DNA of 64,000 bases from Nitrospira sp. (GTDB taxonomy: Bacteria > Nitrospirota > Nitrospiria > Nitrospirales > Nitrospiraceae), in NCBI GenBank assembly GCA_016788885.1, contig JAEURX010000018.1, positions 82,948 through 146,947 on the forward strand, in the 5' to 3' direction. Numbering within the stretch: position 1 is the stretch's first letter; each line of letters opens with the position of its first letter. The position numbers and the translations under genes are program-made. The notes beneath the pieces are model-generated. The model worked only from the letters and a program-made list of their open reading frames with translations. It made no database searches and had not been told where the DNA came from. Shown in pieces: positions 26,440 to 34,888 of the stretch.

Positions 26440-27834
26440 TTACCGCTTCAAAGATATAATCGTCTGCAACATCTCATCACTGGTGGTGATGAGCTTTGAG
26501 GCGGCTTGAAACGCCCGCTGATACTTCAACAGGTTGATAAGTTCTTCGTCCATGGAGACACCGGAGATCTCGGCCCGATGAGCCAGCAGTTGGTCATTCA
26601 GAATTTCCTGTCCCTGCAAATCACGTGTAGCACCCTGGAGCGTGGCGCCGAAGCTTCCGGCCATCGCGCTGTAGTAGCCTTGAAACGTCGTATTGCCCAA
26701 CCCCGACACTGCGGCTGTTTGGAGATTCGCAACGGCGAGGGCATTCACATTGTTGCCAGGCAAGCCGGTGGCGGTCGACGACGCGGCGATTTTTTGCCGA
26801 TCGGTCAGCGCCAGACTGATGGTCCCGGCGGTTGTTCCGGAGGCCGTAAAAAAATCTTGCGTGGTGGAGCCATCGAGCCCGTAGCCTAAGCGATGTTGCG
26901 TATTCACCTGCGACACGAGTTGCGACGTGAGTGTGTTCAGGGACGTTTGCAAGCCGGCGGCGGTGGTATCCCGCGCATCAATCAATCCCTTGAGCCGACC
27001 GCCGTTGATAGAAGAGGTGATATCCGTATTGGGCCCAGTTCCGCCGTCGTATCGTACGTCGAGGAGCCCGTTGTTGGTCGCGTCGGGAACGCCTGTGAGT
27101 TTAAACGCTGTGTGATCTGTCACCAGAACCTGCCCGATTCCGACAAATACGGTCACCTGCCCGCTTCCATCTTCGATGGAGGAAATATCAATCAGGCCGG
27201 AAAGTTCGTTCAGGAAGCGGCCTCGTTGGTCCCGTAGATCATTGGCTTGCTGCCCGCTGACTTCCGTCAACTTGATCTGGGCATTCAGGTCCGCGATCTT
27301 GCTCGCCAACGCATTGATGTCGTTGATACCGCTCCCGATTTGGCTATCGAGCGAGAGACGCTGCGCCGAGAGCTGCGACGAGGCCTGGTTCAACTGTTTC
27401 GTCAACGCGTCGGCTTTGGTCAGAAGCACGGTGCGCGAGGTGAGGTCAGCGGGATTGGTCGCCACATCCTGCCAGGCTTTGAAGAAATCGTTCAGCCCCG
27501 CAGCAATACCCTGGTCGTTCGAATCGTTAAACAGGATTTGGATTTGAGAGAGCGCTTTCTGTGATGCATCGAATTGCCCGATGCGTTCGCTGGAACCCAG
27601 CAGTTGCTGTTCCACAAAGCTATCGACGGAGCGGCGGATTTCCGACACCTGAACGCCGGTTCCGATCTGACCCGGGCGCCCATTTTCCGGCAGGGTTTCG
27701 GTGAGCACCGCCTCCTGGCGCGAATAGCCTGGGGTGCTGACGTTGGCGATGTTTTGGCTGGTGACGGACATGGCGCGCTGGAAACTCGCCAGTGCGTTGG
27801 AGCCGACGCCGAATAATCCATTGAGTCCAGACAT
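26440..27834 (-). CDS. flgK: Hook-filament junction protein FlgK, 464 aa
   Basis: First hook-filament junction protein (HAP1). The N-terminus LFGVGSNALASFQRAMSVTSQNIANVSTPGYSRQE is the conserved rod/hook-family opening, with the ANVxTPGYSRQ motif. The C-terminus QEILNDQLLAHRAEISGVSMDEELINLLKYQRAFQAASKLI is the paired coiled-coil segment. Length is slightly below E. coli FlgK (547) because the variable middle domains are smaller. It starts 11 bp after flgN, its export chaperone. Confidence 0.96.
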   Translation of the reverse strand: MSGLNGLFGVGSNALASFQRAMSVTSQNIANVSTPGYSRQEAVLTETLPENGRPGQIGTGVQVSEIRRSVDSFVEQQLLGSSERIGQFDASQKALSQIQILFNDSNDQGIAAGLNDFFKAWQDVATNPADLTSRTVLLTKADALTKQLNQASSQLSAQRLSLDSQIGSGINDINALASKIADLNAQIKLTEVSGQQANDLRDQRGRFLNELSGLIDISSIEDGSGQVTVFVGIGQVLVTDHTAFKLTGVPDATNNGLLDVRYDGGTGPNTDITSSINGGRLKGLIDARDTTAAGLQTSLNTLTSQLVSQVNTQHRLGYGLDGSTTQDFFTASGTTAGTISLALTDRQKIAASSTATGLPGNNVNALAVANLQTAAVSGLGNTTFQGYYSAMAGSFGATLQGATRDLQGQEILNDQLLAHRAEISGVSMDEELINLLKYQRAFQAASKLITTSDEMLQTIISLKR

Positions 27835-27845
27835 ACGATTGCTCG

Positions 27846-28295
27846 TTATCCTTTGGCTCTCACCATGCCTGTACCAGCCGCCACTGCTGTGCCGGATGAC
27901 GAATACAGTGCGGCTGATTCGGGGGACTTTTGCCAGCGCTTGAGTGCTCCGTGCAAGAATTCGAGGGACTGCCCGATGAGAGTGGCGTTCAATCGATTCA
28001 AGCGATCCGTCTCCCCGATTGCTGCAACCAGCTCGCGTTCTTGCCGACTCTGGCGTGCCTGTCCCGCCAGGGCGCCTTCCGGAACTGGTCGTGCTCGCCG
28101 TGTGTGCTCCAACTCACGAATCTCATCCAACAGTTGAGCTTTTCGCATCGTGACGGACGTGAACTGGCCAAACGACAGGCAGCGAATCGCTTCCTGTTCT
28201 TCACGCAATAATGCCTGGAATGCAAGGATGTGCTCGAGCATGCGCTGTATGAGCGCGTCGGCTTCAGTCGCGATGCCTTGTGAAACGGTCGACAC
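27846..28295 (-). CDS. flgN: FlgN-type chaperone for FlgK/FlgL, 149 aa
   Basis: Small all-helical protein with acidic N-terminal helix (EADALIQRMLEHILAFQALLREEQEAI) and a long C-terminal helix (ETDRLNRLNATLIGQSLEFLHGALKRW), the general FlgN form. Identity rests mainly on size, helical character and position between flgM and flgK. The start is GTG 28295 with GGAGG seven bases before it. FlgN keeps FlgK and FlgL export-competent in the cytoplasm. Confidence 0.8.
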   Translation of the reverse strand: MSTVSQGIATEADALIQRMLEHILAFQALLREEQEAIRCLSFGQFTSVTMRKAQLLDEIRELEHTRRARPVPEGALAGQARQSRQERELVAAIGETDRLNRLNATLIGQSLEFLHGALKRWQKSPESAALYSSSGTAVAAGTGMVRAKG

Positions 28296-28371
28296 CTTGT
28301 CTCCTCCCCGACGATATGATTCCGGCCTGCGAGGACACGTGCGTGAAGGGTGCGACCGTCGGTGTGGTTGG

Positions 28372-28677
28372 CTACAGGACCGCGTCCGTCAAGACGTGAC
28401 GGATCATGGCGTCCGCGACCTTTTTCCCGTCGACGGTATAGGTGCCCCCTTCAACTGATTGCTGAATCTTGCCGACTCTGGCGTCTCTCTCGGTATCCGG
28501 TTGTTCAGCGTTCGCCCTCAGACGCTGAAGTTCTTTGGCTCGCTCGGAAATCTGAACGCGATCTTGCGACTGCGTCTGCTGAGATGCGGTCTTCTTATTG
28601 TGCGTCCGATCCGTTTCCTGAACGCCCAACAAAATCTTTGCGAGATCCGCCGCCCGGCCGTTGTGTGAGATCTCCAT
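28372..28677 (-). CDS. flgM: Anti-sigma-28 factor FlgM, 101 aa
   Basis: FlgM holds FliA inactive until it is exported through the finished hook-basal body. The C-terminal half has the family pattern DRVQISERAKELQRL...RDARVGKIQQSVEGGTYTVDGKKVADAMIRHVL. GGAGGAG lies just before ATG 28677. The strongest sigma-28-like promoter of the window is 58-86 bp upstream, consistent with FliA-dependent autoregulation. Confidence 0.92.
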   Translation of the reverse strand: MEISHNGRAADLAKILLGVQETDRTHNKKTASQQTQSQDRVQISERAKELQRLRANAEQPDTERDARVGKIQQSVEGGTYTVDGKKVADAMIRHVLTDAVL

Positions 28678-28735
28678 AACTGCTTCTCCTCCCCTTACCA
28701 GGGTGTTCCGATAGGCTTTCCCCTAGTCGAGTACT

Positions 28736-28763
28736 CTATCGGCGAGGACGGAACGGAACTTTA
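28736..28763 (-). promoter_or_regulatory. Sigma-28 promoter for flgM-flgN-flgK-flgL
   Basis: The minus strand has TAAAGTTC, 12 bases, then GCCGATAG. Both boxes match the FliA consensus closely. It lies in the 101-bp gap between flgJ and flgM. Confidence 0.72.
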
Positions 28764-28778
28764 GGACAAGCCGTCGAA

Positions 28779-29108
28779 TTATCGGTTTTTTTCTATATAT
28801 GCGTCGACAAAGGAGGTAATTCCGATACCTCCGGCCTGAGTCGCCAATTTGGCAATCTCCTGGTCGTAGAAGGAATACCAGACCTGTTCCCCCTTGCGAT
28901 CCAAGAGGCCTTTCGGGACAGTTTCTCTCATCTTTCCAATAAGATACGAAATGAAATAGGCCTCAAACTCGTGCCCGGCTTTGTGCAGATCCTTATTGGA
29001 CGCCTGTGCGAGCGCTCCCTGCTCGTTTGTTCGATCAAGCCCGGCCGGCTGTGTGGCGGACATTTGGGCCAGATCCATCTGTCCGGCAAGAAAATCCCGT
29101 ATTTCCAT
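28779..29108 (-). CDS. flgJ: FlgJ-like rod-binding protein without hydrolase domain, 109 aa
   Basis: It contains only the rod-cap domain: ASNKDLHKAGHEFEAYFISYLIGKMRETVPK...GEQVWYSFYDQEIAKLATQAGGIGI. Enteric FlgJ (about 310 aa) also carries a C-terminal peptidoglycan hydrolase, absent here, so another lytic enzyme must open the wall for the rod. It is the last gene of the flgF-flgG-flgA-flgH-flgI-flgJ operon, 18 bp after flgI. Confidence 0.88.
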   Translation of the reverse strand: MEIRDFLAGQMDLAQMSATQPAGLDRTNEQGALAQASNKDLHKAGHEFEAYFISYLIGKMRETVPKGLLDRKGEQVWYSFYDQEIAKLATQAGGIGITSFVDAYIEKNR

Positions 29109-29126
29109 AGGGGGCAGTATCCTCTC

Positions 29127-30437
29127 TTAGACAATCTCAAGATTCGCTTGCAGCGCTCCGGCGGCCCGGAGAGCGGACAGAATCGCGACTAGGTCTCGTG
29201 GCGTCACCCCCACGGCATTGAGCGCCCGTACCACTTCTCCAAGCGTGACTGTTTGATCCACCACGATCAAACGCGACTCCTGCTCGGCCACCTCGGTTTG
29301 CACGTCAGGCGTCACCGTCGTCTGACCTTGGGTCGAGCCAATCAACGGTGCGGGAGGCTGCGACACGTTGAGTGTGTTCTTCACGGAAATCGTGAGGTTG
29401 CCATGCGAAATGGCGCAAGTGGAGAGCCGGACATGTTCACCGAGCACGACCGTGCCGGTGCGTTCGTTCACCACGACCTTGGCGGCGACGTCGACGCTGA
29501 CATCCAGTCCTTCCATGGTCGCGATATATTCCACCACCCGCCCATGGAACGCGGAGGGAAGCGTCGTCTTCACCATACCGGCATTCACCGGGACCGCGGT
29601 TCCCTTCCCGAAGGTCCCGTCGATGGCCTCTGCCGTGCGAATGGCCGTGGTGAAATCAGGATGCCGCAACAACACCGACACGGTATCCCAGGTATCGATG
29701 TCCACAGCGACTTCCTTTTCCACGATGGCGCCTGCGGGAACCACGCCGGCTGCCTGATGGTTCTTCGTCACCGTCGCACCCCCTGCGCCTCCTGTTCCGC
29801 CCAGAAACCCGCCGATCGAGACCGGCCCTTGGGCCACGGCAAACACCTGCTGGTTCGGAGCCTTCAACGGGGTCGAGAGCAAGGTCCCGCCTTGGAGGCT
29901 TTTCGCATTCGCCATGGAGGACACCACTGCATCGAGCGTCATACCGGGCTTCACAAACGGAGGCAATTTGGCGGTAACCATGACCGACGCAATGTTGCGC
30001 GTCAGCAATTGGATCGGATCGATCACTAGGTTGATGCCCATCTTGTTCAACATCGACATCATGGCCTGAATGGTGAATTGTCCGCCGATGACCTGGTCGC
30101 CGGTCCGATCCAGACCGACCACCAAACCGTACCCGATCAATTGGTTTTCCCGCACGCCCTCGATGGTGGCCACATCTTTTACGCGCACGGCATGGGCCAT
30201 CGAGACGCTGAAGAGCGACAGCGTCAGAAATGCGATCATGCCGACCACGGTTCGACGCAGCCAGGGACTCACGGACGGGCGCGGCGCCGGTGCGGGAGTC
30301 GTTTGCGGCTGAGGAGACAGCCAGGAGCGGGTGAGTTGCTCCGGATCCACTGCCGGTGTTCGCAGCACGCCGCTGGACATCATCAGACGAAAACATTGCA
30401 TGATCATCGCTCGTTGTTGTTTGCGTGGCATCGACAT
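29127..30437 (-). CDS. flgI: Flagellar P-ring protein FlgI, 436 aa with long N-terminal leader
   Basis: Periplasmic P-ring subunit around the rod. The mature part begins VRVKDVATIEGVRENQLIGYGLVVGLDRTGDQ and continues with GGTLLSTPLKAPNQQVFAVAQGP and the conserved C-terminus LNAVGVTPRDLVAILSALRAAGALQANLEIV. ATG 30437 has AGGAG five bases upstream. That start puts the signal-peptide hydrophobic segment (VGMIAFLTLSLFSVSMAHA) only at about residues 65-84, after a Pro/Gln/Ala-rich stretch, which is an unusually long leader. A shorter product from an internal start is possible. A further extension to 30536 is unlikely because it would enter flgH. Confidence 0.93.
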   Translation of the reverse strand: MSMPRKQQRAMIMQCFRLMMSSGVLRTPAVDPEQLTRSWLSPQPQTTPAPAPRPSVSPWLRRTVVGMIAFLTLSLFSVSMAHAVRVKDVATIEGVRENQLIGYGLVVGLDRTGDQVIGGQFTIQAMMSMLNKMGINLVIDPIQLLTRNIASVMVTAKLPPFVKPGMTLDAVVSSMANAKSLQGGTLLSTPLKAPNQQVFAVAQGPVSIGGFLGGTGGAGGATVTKNHQAAGVVPAGAIVEKEVAVDIDTWDTVSVLLRHPDFTTAIRTAEAIDGTFGKGTAVPVNAGMVKTTLPSAFHGRVVEYIATMEGLDVSVDVAAKVVVNERTGTVVLGEHVRLSTCAISHGNLTISVKNTLNVSQPPAPLIGSTQGQTTVTPDVQTEVAEQESRLIVVDQTVTLGEVVRALNAVGVTPRDLVAILSALRAAGALQANLEIV

Positions 30438-30480
30438 GATGACTCCTGTCTGACCCAATGCTCTTGCCCTGATCCTGCGA

Positions 30481-31173
30481 TTAGAATGGATAGACCCAGT
30501 CCAGTATCCTGACGAACCAACCCGGCCGTTGCACATCGTCCACGACCCCCAAGCCGGAGTATTCGATTTTGGCGTCGGCGATCGCGCTGGATTGCACCGT
30601 GTTCTTCGTATTCACATCCACCCGTCGAACGATGCCGCCGATCGTCATGATCTGCCGTTCGGAATTGACCGTGACTTCGCGTCGCCCTTCGATCCGCAAG
30701 TCTCCGTTCGGGAGTACCTCGGTCACGGTGGCCGAAATGGTCCCGGTCAACGTATCCTCGCGATTCGTCGCGCCCTTCCCGCCGAACTTGTTCTTCGCGC
30801 TGGCATCGATCCCAAATCCACGTTTGGCTTCTCCGCCAAGCCGGATGCCCGGAAGCCCGAGATACCCCATGCCTGTGCCGCCGATTCCATTCGATACCGT
30901 GGAATCTTTTTCCGCGCTGGTGTCGGCGCTCTTCGACCCTTTATGTTTTTCGGAAATCAGAATCGTGATGATGTCGCCCGCCCGCATGGCGCGGAGATCT
31001 TCATAGAGATAGGCTCGGCCGTTTTCCTCCTGCCAGAGTGATCCCGTCGTTTTCGGGGGCGGCAACTTGGCCACATCGGTCTTGGTAGGCTTCGCGGCAG
31101 GTGAACTGGAGCAGCCGGTGTGGGCGCAGAGCGCCACAAGGCACACCAGCATGGCGGCACTGCGAGATCCCAT
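30481..31173 (-). CDS. flgH: Flagellar L-ring lipoprotein FlgH, 230 aa
   Basis: Outer-membrane L-ring subunit. The N-terminus SAAMLVCLVALCAHTGCSSSP is a lipoprotein signal ending at a Cys. The body has SLWQEENGRAYLYEDLRAMRAGDIITILISEKHKGSKSADT and the C-terminal GIVRRVDVNTKNTVQSSAIADAKIEYSGLG. ATG 31173 lacks a good ribosome site. GTG 31197, eight codons earlier and overlapping the flgA end, has GGGG seven bases before it and may be the real start. Confidence 0.93.
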   Translation of the reverse strand: MGSRSAAMLVCLVALCAHTGCSSSPAAKPTKTDVAKLPPPKTTGSLWQEENGRAYLYEDLRAMRAGDIITILISEKHKGSKSADTSAEKDSTVSNGIGGTGMGYLGLPGIRLGGEAKRGFGIDASAKNKFGGKGATNREDTLTGTISATVTEVLPNGDLRIEGRREVTVNSERQIMTIGGIVRRVDVNTKNTVQSSAIADAKIEYSGLGVVDDVQRPGWFVRILDWVYPF

Positions 31174-31183
31174 GGACAATAAC

Positions 31184-31981
31184 TTAAAAGCTAACACGGA
31201 CCACCCCCGGAGCGACGACCGTCGCCCGCAAGTCTTTCCCGGAATCGACATTGGAAACAGTGATGGTCTGGCCCAACTCGCCGTGCGACTTGGTGACTCC
31301 CACGGTTTGAATCGAAAGCCCTCCCTGCCGGGCTTCAATCGTGACCCGATCGCCTTTGTGCACGGCGAAGGGGCGTCGGACCGAAGTGAGCCGGATCGCA
31401 TTCTGTGGCGGCAACGGACGGATGGCGGCTTTCCCGATCACGTCGGCCGGATTGATTGCGAACGGCTGCTTCAGGTCGTACAGCACGATACGCTCGGTGG
31501 CGACATCGTCGGCCGCAATCTCCTCATCGGCCTTGATGGAGCGAACCGGCACCACCACGTCGACGAGCGCGGCCACATCAGCCGTGGCCTCGACGGTCTT
31601 GATGAAGCGGCCGTTCACCGCCAAGTGAACCTGAAACACTCGTCGTCCGAGCGGCTCATCCGAGCGGCCACCGCTCACCTGTATGTCGACGGTTCCCGAC
31701 GGCAGCGCAATCGGCTGTTGCGGCTCGCCTAGCATCACCTGGCAATCAGCGGCGCGACCCGCGAGCTCTCGCTTCACGAAATCGTGAATGACGCCGCGGA
31801 TCTGCTCCGGATAGATGAGGCGTTTTGCACGTGCGTGCGGAAGCCCCTGCGCACTGTGTACGAGCGCTTCGTGCACGCGAAACAGCGGCCGAACCGGCGC
31901 CTTCTCCCCTGCCGATGCAGGCAGCACCGCGCCTGTGATCAGGCTGAGCGTGACGACACTGACGAGGCCGATTCGATTCAC
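31184..31981 (-). CDS. flgA: P-ring assembly chaperone FlgA, 265 aa
   Basis: Periplasmic chaperone for P-ring assembly. It has a signal peptide (NRIGLVSVVTLSLITGAVLPASA), then VKAD-like SAF segments with IKADEEIAADDVATERIVL and the C-terminal GGLSIQTVGVTKSHGELGQTITVSNVDSGKDLRATVVAPGVVRV. Two GTG starts compete (31990 and 31981). The second has AAGGG eight bases before it and gives a standard signal peptide, so it is used here. Confidence 0.9.
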   Translation of the reverse strand: MNRIGLVSVVTLSLITGAVLPASAGEKAPVRPLFRVHEALVHSAQGLPHARAKRLIYPEQIRGVIHDFVKRELAGRAADCQVMLGEPQQPIALPSGTVDIQVSGGRSDEPLGRRVFQVHLAVNGRFIKTVEATADVAALVDVVVPVRSIKADEEIAADDVATERIVLYDLKQPFAINPADVIGKAAIRPLPPQNAIRLTSVRRPFAVHKGDRVTIEARQGGLSIQTVGVTKSHGELGQTITVSNVDSGKDLRATVVAPGVVRVSF

Positions 31982-32014
31982 GGGTGTCACCCTTCGTTGA
32001 AAGTACGGCGCCGA

Positions 32015-32806
32015 TTATCGGCGCAAGTTGTTCGCGATCTGCATCATTTCGTCGGATGCCTGGATCGTCTTGGAGTTAATTTCGTAACTCCGTTGGGCGA
32101 TGATCATGTTGACCATTTCTTCCGCCAGATTGACGTTCGAGCTTTCTAAAAATCCCTGCTGCAAGGTGCCGAAGCCGGTAGAGAATCCGCCGGTGCCCTG
32201 CTGTGCCGGGCCCGAGGCAAAACTGTCCAGAAACAGATTGCCGCCCATGGCCACCAGACCGGACGGATTGTCGAAACGCACCAGTTGAATCTGTCCCACC
32301 TGTGACGCCTGGGTCACACCAGGCAGCAGCACGGAGACGGTCCCATCCTGGCCGATATCGATCTTGAGGGCGCCGGACGGGATGGTGATGACGGGGGTGA
32401 GTTGGTCGCCGTCGCCGGTCACGAGATTGCCCACGTTGTCCCGTTTGAATGAGCCGTTGCGGGTATACATGATGGTGCCGTCCGGTCGGGCGACCTGAAA
32501 GAAGCCGGCTCCGTCGATGGCCAGGTCGAGATCGTTACTCGTCTGGCGCATGTTGCCCTGCATCCACTCCTTGGCCACGGTAATGGGACGCACGCCTCCT
32601 CCGACCTGGACGCCGACGGGAAACACCCCGACGTTCGACGCGTTGGTACCGGGCAAGCGTTGGATTTGATACAGCAGGTCGCCGAATTCTGCGCGGCTCC
32701 GCTTGAACGCGTTCGTGTTGACGTTCGCCAAGTTGTTGGCGATGGTGTCCACATTAAGTTGCTGGGCCGTCATGCCCGTCGCCGCGGTCCACATTGCGCG
32801 AATCAT
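32015..32806 (-). CDS. flgG: Distal rod protein FlgG, 263 aa
   Basis: Distal rod subunit. The N-terminus MIRAMWTAATGMTAQQLNVDTIANNLANVNTNAFKRSRAEF and the C-terminus LESSNVNLAEEMVNMIIAQRSYEINSKTIQASDEMMQIANNL are the matched helices of the rod/hook family. Length is typical for FlgG (about 260). AGGAGG precedes ATG 32806. It follows flgF by 10 bp. Confidence 0.96.
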   Translation of the reverse strand: MIRAMWTAATGMTAQQLNVDTIANNLANVNTNAFKRSRAEFGDLLYQIQRLPGTNASNVGVFPVGVQVGGGVRPITVAKEWMQGNMRQTSNDLDLAIDGAGFFQVARPDGTIMYTRNGSFKRDNVGNLVTGDGDQLTPVITIPSGALKIDIGQDGTVSVLLPGVTQASQVGQIQLVRFDNPSGLVAMGGNLFLDSFASGPAQQGTGGFSTGFGTLQQGFLESSNVNLAEEMVNMIIAQRSYEINSKTIQASDEMMQIANNLRR

Positions 32807-32816
32807 AGAACCCCTC

Positions 32817-33584
32817 CTATTGCACCCGGCCCAGATCCTGGATGGCCGTCTCCGTCATACGATCAAGCGTCTGAATCAGCTTCTGCGCCGACTCATAACT
32901 CCGCATCCCCTGAATCATCTTCACCATTTCGGTGAGCGAATTCACGTTCGATTCTTCAATATGTCCCGGCTGCAGCCGCGGCTTGACCGAGGTGCTGGGC
33001 TTGCCCCCGGCAAACAATCCTTCGGTATATTTTTGTGGCATGTCGGACTCAGGAAACTCGACCACCTTGATGTTGCCGATCGTGTTCCCATCGACTTGAA
33101 TCGCGCCTTCCGTGTTGATCTGGATGTTTCCGGGCGGGACCTTGATCTCGCCTTTGGTCCCCATCACGGGATGACCGAGGTTCGTCACCAGTCGGCGCTG
33201 GCTGTCGAGGGAGAAAATACCGTTCCTGGTGTAGCGGGCTCCTTCCGGAGTCTTGACCTCAAAAAATCCGTCGGTCTGGATTGCCACATCGAGCGGGTTG
33301 CCCGTGATGCGGATCCGGCCTGGCTCAAACGTGGTGCGCACACCATGCGCTTCCGCGAAGACCCGTTCGCTCGGACCCGCCGGACGCGTGGAGATGGTGG
33401 ACACGATGCCGTTCGAGGGCGACCCCATTGCAACCGAATTGGCACGGGCAAAGAGCCCACGGAACCCCTGCTGGTCCTGTTTGAAGCCGGAAGTATTGAC
33501 GTTCGCCAAATTGTTGGCGAACACCTGCAACTGCTTTTCTTGAGCAACTGCGCCGGAAAGAATTGGATAGATGGCTCGATTCAT
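32817..33584 (-). CDS. flgF: Proximal rod protein FlgF, 255 aa
   Basis: Rod protein of the same family as FlgG: MNRAIYPILSGAVAQEKQLQVFANNLANVNTSGFKQD at the start and EESNVNSLTEMVKMIQGMRSYESAQKLIQTLDRM at the end. It is assigned as FlgF by position directly before flgG and by lower similarity to the FlgG consensus. An upstream in-frame start at 33638 lies upstream of the sigma-54-like promoter core and is not used. It is the first gene of the flgF-to-flgJ operon. Confidence 0.9.
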   Translation of the reverse strand: MNRAIYPILSGAVAQEKQLQVFANNLANVNTSGFKQDQQGFRGLFARANSVAMGSPSNGIVSTISTRPAGPSERVFAEAHGVRTTFEPGRIRITGNPLDVAIQTDGFFEVKTPEGARYTRNGIFSLDSQRRLVTNLGHPVMGTKGEIKVPPGNIQINTEGAIQVDGNTIGNIKVVEFPESDMPQKYTEGLFAGGKPSTSVKPRLQPGHIEESNVNSLTEMVKMIQGMRSYESAQKLIQTLDRMTETAIQDLGRVQ

Positions 33585-33626
33585 GTGTTTCTCGTCCTGC
33601 CTTCCTGCTACTCCACCAGGAGAGAT

Positions 33627-33642
33627 AGCAATGCACATGCCA
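33627..33642 (-). promoter_or_regulatory. Sigma-54 promoter for flgF-flgG-flgA-flgH-flgI-flgJ
   Basis: The minus strand reads TGGCAT-GTGCA-TTGCT, with the GG and GC pairs separated by 10 bases as sigma-54 requires. It lies about 43 bp before ATG 33584. Confidence 0.7.
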
Positions 33643-33792
33643 TCCCCTTCCGATGCGCTTCACAAAACGCACACCGCCGTCGTCATCACAAAATGCGAAT
33701 GATTGTCGATAGATGCGAACGGGAACGAAACAAGGAGCATAAGAGAGGTTCGAGGGGCACTCAGCAGAGGCCGTCAACGACAGAAGGTGGCT

Positions 33793-33826
33793 GGAAGTCT
33801 TTTCCGCTACCTAGGAAAGTCTTGCC
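33793..33826 (+). promoter_or_regulatory. Putative activator sites upstream of flgF (one exact, one degenerate)
   Basis: At 33814-33826 the plus strand reads GGAAAGTCTTGCC, an exact GGAA-N4-TTGCC. A degenerate copy, GGAAGTCTTTTCC, is at 33793-33805, 21 bp away, about two helical turns. They lie roughly 170-190 bp upstream of the sigma-54 element at 33627-33642. The rest of the 270-bp gap (33585-33854) shows no gene. Confidence 0.5.
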
Positions 33827-33854
33827 TAGAGAAGGAAGAGGGGCGTGCGAAGAG

Positions 33855-34730
33855 TTAGGCTGCAATCGTGGAAGCAGAATCAGCGGCCGACATGTCCTGC
33901 GCACCGGCAATCCCGCCCAGGGTGCCGCCTTGTGCCAGTGCGCGCTCCAAGGCGTGCACGGCAGCCTCAATCAATGCCGGCGCATCGACTCCATCCTGAC
34001 CTGAGAGGCTGATGCCGATCCGGCTGCTGAGGAACAACTCGTGGCAATCGAGGGTGACTGGCTGGGCGATCGTGCGCTGCATCTTTTTCGCAATCGCCAG
34101 CACCTCATCCTGTGTCATCACCTGCTCTAACAGCACCGCAAACCGCGACTCTGTGAGCCTGGCGACGACATCGACGGTCCGCAACGCGCTTTTCACCCGT
34201 GCGGCCTGAACACGGTACATCAGATTCCGGTTCAGCATCGCATAGGCATCGGTTTCCGCCGTGAAGTGCTCAAGCTCGATGACGAGAATGGCAGCCTGGC
34301 GCCCTTCCCTCTGAGCACGGCCTACCGCTTGGGTCAGGAGTGAGAGAAACAACCGCTGCCTTGGGAGCCCCGTTACCGGATCGTACGTATGTGCCGCACC
34401 GACCAGCGAGAGCGTTGCCGGCGTATCAGGTGTGGATGCGGCCACCGGTTGCCGAATGGACCAATTCGCCGCTCCAAATACCAAGAGGGAGAAGCCCATT
34501 CCCAACATCACCATGACGGGATAGGCAGTCAACGCCGAAACCGTGAGCAACCCCACGGAGGCCGTCCAGTACAACCCGCCCGCCATAAACATGACACAGG
34601 CCACAACACCGACTCGGGCAATATCATGGGATTCTACGGGGTGGGACGCGCCGGAATGCTCGCACCCGTGGCTGGTTCCCGATCCATCATGATCGCCGCC
34701 GTCGGGTGATGCAGGTGGGGGCACGCTCAT
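33855..34730 (-). CDS. Membrane protein with degenerate GGDEF domain, 291 aa
   Basis: The N-terminal 35 residues are His/Asp/Gly/Ser-rich. Two membrane helices follow (about 38-62 and 65-88), then a GGDEF fold from about 115: DPVTGLPRQRLF matches the D-x-LTGLxNR start and VDVVARLTESRFAVLL matches RLGGDEFAVLL. The signature GGDEF is replaced by TESRF, and the metal-site segment reads IELEHF. It should therefore not make c-di-GMP, but might bind a nucleotide or act as a scaffold. It lies 158 bp downstream of fliA with its own sigma-28-like promoter, so a late motility role is likely. Confidence 0.75.
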   Translation of the reverse strand: MSVPPPASPDGGDHDGSGTSHGCEHSGASHPVESHDIARVGVVACVMFMAGGLYWTASVGLLTVSALTAYPVMVMLGMGFSLLVFGAANWSIRQPVAASTPDTPATLSLVGAAHTYDPVTGLPRQRLFLSLLTQAVGRAQREGRQAAILVIELEHFTAETDAYAMLNRNLMYRVQAARVKSALRTVDVVARLTESRFAVLLEQVMTQDEVLAIAKKMQRTIAQPVTLDCHELFLSSRIGISLSGQDGVDAPALIEAAVHALERALAQGGTLGGIAGAQDMSAADSASTIAA

Positions 34731-34779
34731 AGGCGACGATACACAGGATTGATAGACGTGAGACCACAGGGTCTAAACC

Positions 34780-34807
34780 GTATCGGAGGAGTCGTGGGGA
34801 AACTGTA
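34780..34807 (-). promoter_or_regulatory. Sigma-28-like promoter for the degenerate GGDEF gene
   Basis: The minus strand has TACAGTTT, 12 bases, then TCCGATAC, about 50 bp before ATG 34730. The gap matches the other elements of this type in the window. Confidence 0.55.
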
Positions 34808-34888
34808 GGACAGAGTGTCGGCGTGAAGCCTTACGAAGAGAGTCGGCAAGAACGGACAGCAACGGCAAGCAGGACCTCGAGATGTCTC

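Noticed and set aside
28779..28800. Another ACCGATAA box on the minus strand at the end of flgJ
   Set aside because: No TAAA-like box at the 12-base gap; it lies inside coding sequence, and flgM has a much better element at 28736-28763.
32703..34004. A 433-codon open frame on the plus strand
   Set aside because: It runs antisense through flgG, flgF and the promoter region. The rod-protein motifs are on the other strand; high GC makes such long shadows common.
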